Source: Triglochin maritima (taxonomy: Eukaryota; Streptophyta; Magnoliopsida; Alismatales; Juncaginaceae). Taken from it: a stretch of 64,000 nt of DNA. The stretch spans positions 52,474,925 to 52,538,924 of the forward strand of contig OY821772.1 in the NCBI GenBank assembly GCA_963682175.1. Reading direction: 5' to 3'. Below the pieces are notes generated by a model, which saw only the letters and a program-made list of their open reading frames with translations, was not told the origin of the DNA and made no database searches. Within the stretch, counting starts at the first letter, position 1. Every line of letters begins with the position of its first letter. Below are positions 1-13,097 of this stretch, piece by piece. The position numbers were made by a program, and so were the translations under genes.

Positions 1-2647
1 CTTTTAGTAAAAAAACCAAAGGTTATATAACACACGAATTTCGGTAAAAATCATTTGTTTTTAAAAATAGCACTATTTCTTTGCGTTTTGGGGCGACTGA
101 AGACACGAATTGATATTGTACGACAAAAATGTTAAACTCATGCATCCCTAGAGAGATTTTTGGATATTTCCTTTTATAGGAAAAACCCCAAGGCTATAGC
201 ACACGAATTTCGGTAAAAATCCTTAGTTTTTAAAAATGACGCTATTTCTTTTTTTTGGGCGTCTGATGACACGAATGGATATTATACGACGAAAATGTTA
301 AATGGATGCGTCTGAAGAGGGATTTTTTGATATTTCTTTTTTTAGCAAAAAAACAAAATGCTATAACACACAAATTTCGATAAAAGTCCTTAGTTTTTAA
401 AAATAGCACTATTTCTTTGTTTTTTGAGGCGTCTGATGACACGAATGGATATTATACGACGAAAATGTTAAACTCTTGCGTCCCAAGAGAGATGTTTTGA
501 TATTTCCTTTTTTAGCAAAAAAACCAAAGGCTATAAGCACACGAATTTTGGCAAAAATCCACAATTTTAAAAAATGATACTATTTCTTTGTTTTTTAGGC
601 GTCTGATGACTCGAATTGATATTATCTGACGAAAATGTTAAACTCATGCGTCCCAAGATAGATTTTTTGATATTTCCTTTCTTAGAAAAAAAAACCCAAA
701 GGCAATAGCACACGAATTTCGATAAAACCCCTTACTTTTTAAACATGACACTATTTCTTTGCTTTTTTAGGCGTCTGATGACCCGAATGGATATTATACG
801 ACGAAAATATTAAACTCATGCGTCCCAAGAGAGATTTGTTGATATTTCTTTTTTTAGGAAAAAAAACCAAAGGCTATAGCACACGAATTTCGGTAAAAAC
901 CCTTACTTTTTAAAATGCATTTTTTTTGTTTTTTTAGGCGTCTGATGACACGAATTAATATTATACGACGAAAATGTTAAACTGATGCGTCCCTAGAGAG
1001 ATTTTTGATATTTCCTTTTTTTGGAAAAAAACCCAAATGCTATATAGCACACGAATTTCGGTAAAAACCCTCAGTTTTTAAAAGTGGCACTATTTCTGTG
1101 TTTTTTAGGCGTCTGATGACACGAATTGATATCATGCATCCCAAGAGAGATTTTTTGATATTTTCTTTTTTAGTAAAAATACCAAAGGCTATAGCACAAG
1201 AATTCTGGTAAAACCCCTCAATTTTTAAAAATGGCACTATTTCTTGTTTTTGAGGCGTCTGATGACACGAATTGATATTATACGACGAAAATGTTAAACT
1301 TATGCGTCTGAAGAGAGTTTTTTTGATATTTCCTTTTTTAGTAAAAATACCAAAGGCTATAGCACACGAATTTCGGTAAAACCCTTAGTTTTTAAAAATG
1401 ACACTATTTCTATGTTTTTAGGCGTTTGATGACACGAATGGATATTATATGACGAAAATGTTAAACTGATGCTTCCGAAGAGAGATTTTTTGATAATTCC
1501 TATTTTAATAAAAAACAAAAGTCTATATAGCACACGAATTTCGGTAAAAACCCTTAGTTTTTAAAAATGTCACTATTTCTTTGTTTTTTGAGGCATCTGA
1601 TGACACGAATTGATATTATACGACGAAAATGTTTAACCGATGCGTCCGAAAAGTGATTTTTGATATTTCCTTTTTAGTAAAAAAACCAAAGGTTATATAG
1701 CACCCGAATTCCAGTTAAAACCCTCAGTTTTTAAAAATGACACTGTTTCTTTGTTTTTTGAGGCGTCTGATGATACGATTGGATAAGGTACGATTAGATA
1801 TTATGCGTCCGAAGAGAGATTTTTTGATATTTCATTTTTTAGAAAAAAACCCAAAGGCTATAACACACGAATTTCGGTAAAAACCCCTAGTTTTTAAAAA
1901 TGGCACTATTTCTTTGTTTTTTGAGGCGACTGATGACATGATTGTATATTATACGACGAAAATATTAAACTGATGTGTCCGAAGAAAGATTTTTTGATAT
2001 TTCCTTTTTTAGCAAAAAAAACCAAAGGCTTATAGCACACGAATTCTGGTAAAAACCCCTAGTTTTTTAAAATGAAACTATTTCTTTGTTTTTTAGGCGT
2101 TTGATGACACGAATTGATATTATACGACGAAAATGTTAAACTCATGCGTCCCAAGAGAGATTTTTTGATATTTCATTCTTTAGGGAAAAAACCCTAAGGC
2201 TATAGCACACGAATTTCGGTAAAAACCCTTACTTTTCAAAAATGACACTATTTCTTTGTTTTCTTAGGCGTCTGATGACACGATTGGATATTATACGACG
2301 AAATGTTAAACCGATGCTTCCGAAAAGAGATTTTTTGATATTTCATTTTTTAGTAAAAAAAACCAAATGCTACATCACACGAATTTCGATAAAAACCCCT
2401 AGTTTTTTGAAAATTGCACTATTTCTTTGTTTTTTGAGGCGACTAATGACACGTTATGATATTATACGACGAAAATGTTAAACCGATGCGTCCGAAGAGA
2501 GATTTTTGAATATTTCACTCTTTAACAAAAAAATATAAGGCTATAGGACACGAATTTCGGTAAAAACGCCCAGTTTTAAAAAATGGCACTATTTCTTTGT
2601 TTTTTGAGAGGTCTGATGACACGGGTGGTTATCATACGAAGAAAATG
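1..2647 (+). repeat. Satellite subfamily A, about 15 monomers of ~170 bp, plus orientation
   Basis: Tandem AT-rich monomers recur about every 170 bp; the GTTAAAC landmark appears near 131, 296, 465 and 635 and onward. This subfamily is marked by GGCGTCTGATGACACG, by TCATGCGTCCCAAGAGAG in many copies, and by a TTTTTTGATATTTCC segment in place of the TTTTTAGATATTTCCC seen in the HOR core. Monomers differ from one another at many sites and I see no clean higher-order period, so this looks like an older, less homogenised part of the array. It continues off the left edge. The last ~915 bp (from about 1,731) is present again at 38,310-39,225, on the other side of the HOR array. No gene is supported here. 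Confidence 0.95.
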
Positions 2648-5600
2648 TTAAATCGACGCGACCGGAGAGAGATTTTAAGATATTTCCATTTTTAGCAAAA
2701 AACCAAAGGCTATATAGCGCACGAATTTCGGTAAAAACCCTCAGTTTTTAAAAATGGCACTATTTCTTTATTTTTTGAGGGGTCTGATGACACAAATGGA
2801 TATTATACGACGAAAAAGTTAAAACGATGCGTCCGAAGAGATATTTTTACATATATTTCCCTATTTAGCAAAAAAAACCAAAGGCTATAGCACACGAATT
2901 TAGGTAAAAACGCTCAGTTTTTTAAAAAAGGGACTATTTCTTTGTTTTATGAGGGGTCTGAGGACACAGGTGGAAATTATACGACGAAAATGTTAAACTG
3001 ATGCGTCCGAAGAGAGATTTTTAGATATTTCCTTTTTTTGGAAAGAAACCAAATGCTGTAGCACACGAATTTCGGTAAAAACCCTCAGTTTTTAAAAATG
3101 TCACCCTTTCTTTGTTTTTTGTGGAGTCTGTGGACACAAATTTCTATTATAGGACGAAAATGTTAAATAGATGCGTCCGAAGAGTGATTTTAAGATATTT
3201 CCCTTTTTAGCAAAAAAACCAAAGGCTATAGTGGACAAATTTTCGTAAAACCCTCAGTTTTTATAAATGACACTATTACTTTGTTTTTTGAGATGTCTGA
3301 GGATACGAATGAATATTATACGACGAAAATGTTAAACTGATGCATCCGAAAAGATATTTTAAGATATTTCCCTTTTTAGCAAAAAACCAAAGGCTATATA
3401 TAGCACACAATTTTCGGTAAAAAACCTCAGTTTTTAAAAATGGCACTATTACTTTGTTTTTTGAGGAATCTGATGACACGAATGAATATTGTATGACGAA
3501 AATGTTACACCGATGCGCCCGAAAGAGAGATTTTTAGATATTTCCCTATTTAGCAAAAAAACTGAAAGCTATAACACACGAATTTTCGTAAAACCCCCAG
3601 TTTTTAAAAATGACACTATTTCTTTCTTTTTTGAGGGTCTAAGAATACAAATGGGTATCATACGACGAAAAAGTTAAACCGACACGTCCGAAGAGAGATT
3701 TTTACATATATTGCCCTATTTAGCAAAAAACGAAAAGATGTAGCACACGAATTTCCGTAAAAACCCTCAGTTTTTAAAAATGGATCTATTACTTTGTTTT
3801 ATAAGGGGTCTGATGACACTGGTGGATATTATACGACGAAAATGTTAAACCGATGTGTCCGAAGAGAGATTGTAGATATTTCCCGATTTAGCCAAAAACC
3901 AAAGGTTATATAGCACACGAATTTCCGTAAAAACCCCTCAGTTTTTAAAAATTGCACTATTACTTTGTTTTATGAGGGGTCTGATGACACGAATTGATAT
4001 TATACAACGAAAAAGTTAAACTTATGCGTCCGAAGGGAGATTTTTAGATATTTCCCGATTTATCAAAAAACCAAACGCTATAGCACACGAAAGGCTAGCG
4101 AACGAATTTCCGTAAAACCAAAGGCTATAGCACACGAAAGGCTAGCAAACGAATTTCCGTAAAACCCCCACTTTTTAAAAATGGCACTACTACTTTGTTT
4201 TTTGAGCGGTCTGATGACACAGGTGGATATTATACGACGAAAAGGTTAAACTGATGCGCCCGAAGACAGATTTTTAGATATTTCCCTTTTTAACAAAAAA
4301 ACTAAAGTCTATAGCACACGAATTTTCGTTAAACCCTCAATTTTTAAAAATGGCACTATTTCTTTGTTTTTTGAGGGGTCTGAGGACACGAATGGATATT
4401 ATACGACGAAAATGTTAAACTGATTCGTCCAAAGAGAGATTTTTAGATATTTTCATTTTTAACAAAAAACCAAAGGCTATAGCACACGAATTTCCGTAAA
4501 AAGCATAAGTTTTTAAAAATGGTAATATTACTTTGTTTTATGAGGGGTCTGATGGCACGAATTGATATTAAAAGACAAAAATGTTAAACTGATACGTCCG
4601 AAGAGAGATTTTTAGATATTTCCCTATTTATCAAAAAACCAAAGGCTATAGCACACGAATTTCCGTAAAAACCCTTAGTTTTTAAAAATGGCACTATTAC
4701 TTTGTTTTTGAGGGGTCTGCGGACACGAATGGATATTATACGACGAAAATGTTAAATTGATGCGTCCAAAGAGAAATTTTTAGATATTTCCCTTTTTAAC
4801 AAAAAACCAAAGGTTATATGGCACACGAATTTCCGTAAAAACCCTAAGTTTTTAAAAATGGCACTATTACTTTGTTTTATGAGGGGTCTTATGACACGGA
4901 TTGATATTATACGACGAAAAATGTTAAACCGATGCGTCGGAAGAGAGATTTTTAGATATTTCCCTATTTATAAAAAAACCAAAGGCAATAGCACACGAAT
5001 TTCCGTAAAAACCCTCAGCTTTTTAAAATGGCACTAGTAATGTGTTTTTTGAGCGGTCTGAGGACACGAATGAATATTATACGACGAAAATGTTAAACCG
5101 ATACGTTCGAAGAGAGATTTTTAGATATTTCACTTTTTAGCAAAAAAACATAAGGCTAAAGGACACGAATTTCGGTAAAAACGCTCAGTTTTTAAAAATG
5201 GCACTATTTCTTTGTTTTTTGAGAGGTCTGATGACACAGGTGGTTATTATACGACGAAAATGTTAAATCGATGCGTCCGGAGAGAGATTTTAAGATATTT
5301 CCCTTTTTAGCAAAAAAAACAAAGGCTAGCACACGAATTTCGGTAAAAACCCTCAGTTTTTAAAAATGGCACTATTTCTTTATTTTTTGAGGGGTCTGAT
5401 GACACGAATGGATATTATACGACGAAAAAGTTAAAACGATGCGTCCGAAGAGATATTTTTACATATATTTCCCTATTTAGCAAAAAAAACCAAAGCCTAT
5501 AGCACACGAATTTAGGTAAAAACGCTCAGTTTTTTAAAAAAGGGACTATTTCTTTGTTTTATGAGGGGTCTGAGGACACAGGTGGAAATTATACGACGAA

Positions 5601-8600
5601 AATGTTAAACTGATGCGTCCGAAGAGAGATTTTTAGATATTTCCTTTTTTTGGAAAGAAACCAAATGCTGTAGCACACGAATTTCGGTAAAAACCCTCAG
5701 TTTTTAAAAATGTCACCATTTCTTTGTTTTTTGTGGAGTCTGTGGACACAAATTTCTATTATAGGACGAAAATGTTAAATAGATGCGTCCGAAGAGTGAT
5801 TTTAAGATATTTCCCTTTTTAGCAAAAAAAACCAAAGGCTATAGTGGACAAATTTTCGTAAAACCCTCAGTTTTTATAAATGACACTATTACTTTGTTTT
5901 TTGAGATGTCTGAGGATACGAATGAATATTATACGACGAAAATGTTAAACTGATGCATCCGAAAAGATATTTTAAGATATTTCCCTTTTTAGCAAAAAAC
6001 CAAAGGCTATATATAGCACACAATTTTCGGTAAAAAACCTCAGTTTTTAAAAATGGCACTATTACTTTGTTTTTTGAGGAATCTGATGACACGAATGAAT
6101 ATTGTATGACGAAAATGTTACACCGATGCGCCCGAAAGAGAGATTTTTAGATATTTCCCTATTTAGCAAAAAAACTGAAAGCTATAACACACGAATTTTC
6201 GTAAAACCCCCAGTTTTTAAAAATGACACTATTTCTTTCTTTTTTGAGGGTCTAAGAACACAAATGGGTATCATACGACGAAAAAGTTAAACCGACACGT
6301 CCGAAGAGAGATTTTTACATATATTGCCCTATTTAGCAAAAAACGAAAAGATGTAGCACACGAATTTCCGTAAAAACCCTCAGTTTTTAAAAATGGATCT
6401 ATTACTTTGTTTTATAAGGGGTCTGATGACACTGGTGGATATTATACGACGAAAATGTTAAACCGATGTGTCCGAAGAGAGATTGTAGATATTTCCCGAT
6501 TTAGCCAAAAACCAAAGGTTATATAGCACACGAATTTCCGTAAAAACCCCTCAGTTTTTAAAAATTGCACTATTACTTTGTTTTATGAGGGGTCTGATGA
6601 CACGAATTGATATTATACAACGAAAAAGTTAAACTTATGCGTCCGAAGGGAGATTTTTAGATATTTCCCGATTTATCAAAAAACCAAACGCTATAGCACA
6701 CGAAAGGCTAGCGAACGAATTTCCGTAAAACCAAAGGCTATAGCACACGAAAGGCTAGCAAACGAATTTCCGTAAAACCCCCACTTTTTAAAAATGGCAC
6801 TACTCCTTTGTTTTTTGAGCGGTCTGATGACACAGGTGGATATTATACGACGAAAAGGTTAAACTGATGCGCCCGAAGACAGATTTTTAGATATTTCCCT
6901 TTTTAACAAAAAAACTAAAGTCTATAGCACACGAATTTTCGTTAAACCCTCAATTTTTAAAAATGGCACTATTTCTTTGTTTTTTGAGGGGTCTGAGGAC
7001 ACGAATGGATATTATACGACGAAAATGTTAAACCGATTCGTCCAAAGAGAGATTTTTAGATATTTTCATTTTTAACAAAAAACCAAAGGCTATAGCACAC
7101 GAATTTCCGTAAAAAGCATAAGTTTTTAAAAATGGTAATATTACTTTGTTTTATGAGGGGTCTGATGGCACGAATTGATATTAAAAGACAAAAATGTTAA
7201 ACTGATACGTCCGAAGAGAGATTTTTAGATATTTCCCTATTTATCAAAAAACCAAAGGCTATAGCACACGAATTTCCGTAAAAACCCTTAGTTTTTAAAA
7301 ATGGCACTATTACTTTGTTTTTGAGGGGTCTGCGGACACGAATGGATATTATACGACGAAAATGTTAAACTGATGCGTCCAAAGAGAGATTTTTAGATAT
7401 TTCCCTTTTTAACAAAAAACCAAAGGTTATATGGCACACGAATTTCCGTAAAAACCCTAAGTTTTTAAAAATGGCACTATTACTTTGTTTTATGAGGGGT
7501 CTTATGACACGGATTGATATTATACGACGAAAAATGTTAAACCGATGCGTCGGAAGAGAGATTTTTAGATATTTCCCTATTTATAAAAAAACCAAAGGCA
7601 ATAGCACACGAATTTCCGTAAAAACCCTCAGCTTTTTAAAATGGCACTATTAATGTGTTTTTTGAGCGGTCTGAGGACACGAATGAATATTATACGACGA
7701 AAATGTTAAACCGATACGTTCGAAGAGAGATTTTTAGATATTTCACTTTTTAGCAAAAAAACATAAGGCTATAGGACACGAATTTCGGTAAAAACGCTCA
7801 GTTTTTAAAAATGGCACTATTTCTTTGTTTTTTGAGAGGTCTGATGACACAGGTGGTTATTATACGACGAAAATGTTAAATCGATGCGTCCGGAGAGAGA
7901 TTTTAAGATATTTCCCTTTTTAGCAAAAAAACAAAGGCTAACACACGAATTTCGGTAAAAACCCTCAGTTTTTAAAAATGGCACTATTTCTTTATTTTTT
8001 GAGGGGTCTGATGACACGAATGGATATTATACGACGAAAAAGTTAAAACGATGCGTCCGAAGAGATAATTTTACATATATTTCCCTATTTAGCAAAAAAA
8101 ACCAAAGGCTATAGCACACGAATTTAGGTAAAAACGCTCAGTTTTTTAAAAAAGAGACTATTTCTTTGTTTTATGAGGGGTCTGAGGACACAGGTGGAAA
8201 TTATACGACGAAAATGTTAAACTGATGCGTCCGAAGAGAGATTTTTAGATATTTCCTTTTTTTGGAAAGAAACCAAATGCTGTAGCACACGAATTTCGGT
8301 AAAAACCCTCAGTTTTTAAAAATGTCACCATTTCTTTGTTTTTTGTGGAGTCTGTGGACACAAATTTCTATTATAGGACGAAAATGTTAAATAGATGCGT
8401 CCGAAGAGTGATTTTAAGATATTTCCCTTTTTAGCAAAAAAACCAAAGGCTATAGTGGACAAATTTTCGTAAAACCCTCAGTTTTTATAAATGACACTAT
8501 TACTTTGTTTTTTGAGATGTCTGAGGATACGAATGAATATTATACGACGAAAATGTTAAACTGATGCATCCGAAAAGATATTTTAAGATATTTCCCTTTT

Positions 8601-11600
8601 TAGCAAAACACCAAAGGCTATATATAGCACACAATTTTCGGTAAAAAACCTCAGTTTTTAAAAATGGCACTATTACTTTGTTTTTTGAGGAATCTGATGA
8701 CACGAATGAATATTGTATGACGAAAATGTTACACCGATGCGCCCGAAAGAGAGATTTTTAGATATTTCCCTATTTAGCAAAAAAACTGAAAGCTATAACA
8801 CACGAATTTTCGTAAAACCCCCAGTTTTTAAAAATGACACTATTTCTTTCTTTTTTGAGGGTCTAAGAACACAAATGGGTATCATACGACGAAAAAGTTA
8901 AACCGATACGTCCGAAGAGAGATTTTTACATATATTGCCCTATTTAGCAAAAAACGAAAAGATGTAGCACACGAATTTCCGTAAAAACCCTCAGTTTTTA
9001 AAAATGGATCTATTACTTTGTTTTATAAGGGGTCTGATGACACTGGTGGATATTATACGACGAAAATGTTAAACCGATGCGTCCGAAGAGAGATTGTAGA
9101 TATTTCCCGATTTAGCCAAAAACCAAAGGTTATATAGCACACGAATTTCCGTAAAAACCCCTCAGTTTTTAAAAATTGCACTATTACTTTGTTTTATGAG
9201 GGGTCTGATGACACGAATTGATATTATACAACGAAAAAGTTAAACTTATGCGTCCGATGGGAGATTTTTAGATATTTCCCGATTTATCAAAAAACCAAAC
9301 GCTATAGCACACGAAAGGCTAGCAAACGAATTTCCGTAAAACCAAAGGCTATAGCACACGAAAGGCTAGCAAACGAATTTCCGTAAAACCCCCACTTTTT
9401 AAAAATGGCACTACTCCTTTGTTTTTTGAGCGGTCTGATGACACAGGTGGATATTATACGACGAAAAGGTTAAACTGATGCGCCCGAAGACAAATTTTTA
9501 GATATTTCCCTTTTTAACAAAAAAACTAAAGGCTATAGCACACGAATTTTCGTTAAACCCTCAATTTTTAAAAATGGCACTATTTCTTTGTTTTTTGAGG
9601 GGTCTGAGGACACGAATGGATATTATACGACGAAAATGTTAAACCGATTCGTCCAAAGAGAGATTTTTAGATATTTTCATTTTTAACAAAAAACCAAAGG
9701 CTATAGCACACGAATTTCCGTAAAAAGCATAAGTTTTTAAAAATGGTAATATTACTTTGTTTTATGAGGGGTCTGATGGCACGAATTGATATTAAAAGAC
9801 AAAAATGTTAAACTGATACGTCCGAAGAGAGATTTTTAGATATTTCCCTATTTATCAAAAAACCAAAGGCTATAGCACACGAATTTCCGTAAAAACCCTT
9901 AGTTTTTAAAAATGGCACTATTACTTTGTTTTTGAGGGGTCTGCGGACACGAATGGATATTATACGACGAAAATGTTAAACTGATGCGTCCAAAGAGAGA
10001 TTTTTAGATATTTCCCTTTTTAACAAAAAACCAAAGGTTATATGGCACACGAATTTCCGTAAAAACCCTAAGTTTTTAAAAATGGCACTATTACTTTGTT
10101 TTATGAGGGGTCTTATGACACGGATTGATATTATACGACGAAAAATGTTAAACCGATGCGTCGGAAGAGAGATTTTTAGATATTTCCCTATTTATAAAAA
10201 AACCAAAGGCAATAGCACACGAATTTCCGTAAAAACCCTCAGCTTTTTAAAATGGCACTATTAATGTTTTTTTTGAGCGGTCTGAGGACACGAATGAATA
10301 TTATACGACGAAAATGTTAAACCGATACGTTCGAAGAGAGATTTTTAGATATTTCACTTTTTAGCAAAAAAACATAAGGCTATAGGACACGAATTTCGGT
10401 AAAAACGCTCAGTTTTTAAAAATAGCACTATTTCTTTGTTTTTTGAGAGGTCTGATGACACAGGTGGTTATTATACGACGAAAATGTTAAATCGATGCGT
10501 CCGGAGAGAGATTTTAAGATATTTCCCTTTTTAGCAAAAAAACAAAGGCTAGCACACGAATTTCGGTAAAAACCCTCAGTTTTTAAAAATGGCACTATTT
10601 CTTTATTTTTTGAGGGGTCTGATGACACGAATGGATATTATACGACGAAAAAGTTAAAACGATGCGTCCGAAGAGATAATTTTACATATATTTCCCTATT
10701 TAGCAAAAAAAACCAAAGGCTATAGCACACGAATTTAGGTAAAAACGCTCAGTTTTTTAAAAAAGAGACTATTTCTTTGTTTTATGAGGGGTCTGAGGAC
10801 ACAGGTGGAAATTATACGACGAAAATGTTAAACTGATGCGTCCGAAGAGAGATTTTTAGATATTTCCTTTTTTTGGAAAGAAACCAAATGCTGTAGCACA
10901 CGAATTTCGGTAAAAACCCTCAGTTTTTAAAAATGTCACCATTTCTTTGTTTTTTGTGGAGTCTGTGGACACAAATTTCTATTATAGGACGAAAATGTTA
11001 AATAGATGCGTCCGAAGAGTGATTTTAAGATATTTCCCTTTTTAGCAAAAAAACCAAAGGCTATAGTGGACAAATTTTCGTAAAACCCTCAGTTTTTATA
11101 AATGACACTATTACTTTGTTTTTTGAGATGTCTGAGGATACGAATGAATATTATACGACGAAAATGTTAAACTGATGCATCCGAAAAGATATTTTAAGAT
11201 ATTTCCCTTTTTAGCAAAACACCAAAGGCTATATATAGCACACAATTTTCGGTAAAAAACCTCAGTTTTTAAAAATGGCACTATTACTTTGTTTTTTGAG
11301 GAATCTGATGACACGAATGAATATTGTATGACGAAAATGTTACACCGATGCGCCCGAAAGAGAGATTTTTAGATATTTCCCTATTTAGCAAAAAAACTGA
11401 AAGCTATAACACACGAATTTTCGTAAAACCCCCAGTTTTTAAAAATGACACTATTTCTTTCTTTTTTGAGGGTCTAAGAACACAAATGGGTATCATACGA
11501 CGAAAAAGTTAAACCGATACGTCCGAAGAGAGATTTTTACATATATTGCCCTATTTAGCAAAAAACGAAAAGATGTAGCACACGAATTTCCGTAAAAACC

Positions 11601-13097
11601 CTCAGTTTTTAAAAATGGATCTATTACTTTGTTTTATAAGGGGTCTGATGACACTGGTGGATATTATACGACGAAAATGTTAAACCGATGCGTCCGAAGA
11701 GAGATTGTAGATATTTCCCGATTTAGCCAAAAACCAAAGGTTATATAGCACACGAATTTCCGTAAAAACCCCTCAGTTTTTAAAAATTGCACTATTACTT
11801 TGTTTTATGAGGGGTCTGATGACACGAATTGATATTATACAACGAAAAAGTTAAACTTATGCGTCCGATGGGAGATTTTTAGATATTTCCCGATTTATCA
11901 AAAAACCAAACGCTATAGCACACGAAAGGCTAGCAAACGAATTTCCGTAAAACCAAAGGCTATAGCACACGAAAGGCTAGCAAACGAATTTCCGTAAAAC
12001 CCCCACTTTTTAAAAATGGCACTACTCCTTTGTTTTTTGAGCGGTCTGATGACACAGGTGGATATTATACGACGAAAAGGTTAAACTGATGCGCCCGAAG
12101 ACAAATTTTTAGATATTTCCCTTTTTAACAAAAAAACTAAAGGCTATAGCACACGAATTTTCGTTAAACCCTCAATTTTTAAAAATGGCACTATTTCTTT
12201 GTTTTTTGAGGGGTCTGAGGACACGAATGGATATTATACGACGAAAATGTTAAACCGATTCGTCCAAAGAGAGATTTTTAGATATTTTCATTTTTAACAA
12301 AAAACCAAAGGCTATAGCACACGAATTTCCGTAAAAAGCATAAGTTTTTAAAAATGGTAATATTACTTTGTTTTATGAGGGGTCTGATGGCACGAATTGA
12401 TATTAAAAGACAAAAATGTTAAACTGATACGTCCGAAGAGAGATTTTTAGATATTTCCCTATTTATCAAAAAACCAAAGGCTATAGCACACGAATTTCCG
12501 TAAAAACCCTTAGTTTTTAAAAATGGCACTATTACTTTGTTTTTGAGGGGTCTGCGGACACGAATGGATATTATACGACGAAAATGTTAAACTGATGCGT
12601 CCAAAGAGAGATTTTTAGATATTTCCCTTTTTAACAAAAAACCAAAGGTTATATGGCACACGAATTTCCGTAAAAACCCTAAGTTTTTAAAAATGGCACT
12701 ATTACTTTGTTTTATGAGGGGTCTTATGACACGGATTGATATTATACGACGAAAAATGTTAAACCGATGCGTCGGAAGAGAGATTTTTAGATATTTCCCT
12801 ATTTATAAAAAAACCAAAGGCAATAGCACACGAATTTCCGTAAAAACCCTCAGCTTTTTAAAATGGCACTATTAATGTTTTTTTTGAGCGGTCTGAGGAC
12901 ACGAATGAATATTATACGACGAAAATGTTAAACCGATACGTTCGAAGAGAGATTTTTAGATATTTCACTTTTTAGCAAAAAAACATAAGGCTATAGGACA
13001 CGAATTTCGGTAAAAACGCTCAGTTTTTAAAAATAGCACTATTTCTTTGTTTTTTGAGAGGTCTGATGACACAGGTGGTTATTATACGACGAAAATG
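2648..13097 (+). repeat. HOR units 1-4, long form (about 2,611 bp) with 47-bp internal duplication
   Basis: Units at 2,648-5,262, 5,263-7,875, 7,876-10,486 and 10,487-13,097. Each carries, in the long monomer between monomers 9 and 10, two tandem copies of a 47-bp segment ending in CGAATTTCCGTAAAACC (4,081-4,170 in unit 1; near 6,690, 9,300 and 11,912 in the others). Units 1 and 2 pair by GATGTGTCCGAAG and AGACAGATTTTTAG. Units 3 and 4 pair by GATGCGTCCGAAG, AGACAAATTTTTAG and CCGATGGGAG. Unit 1 has the most private differences and borders subfamily A, as expected for the older array edge. Confidence 0.92.

Noticed and set aside
4838..5015. Telomere repeat (AAACCCT/CCCTAA) from GTAAAAACCCTAAG
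   Set aside because: Only single isolated matches inside the monomer, not tandem TTTAGGG units.
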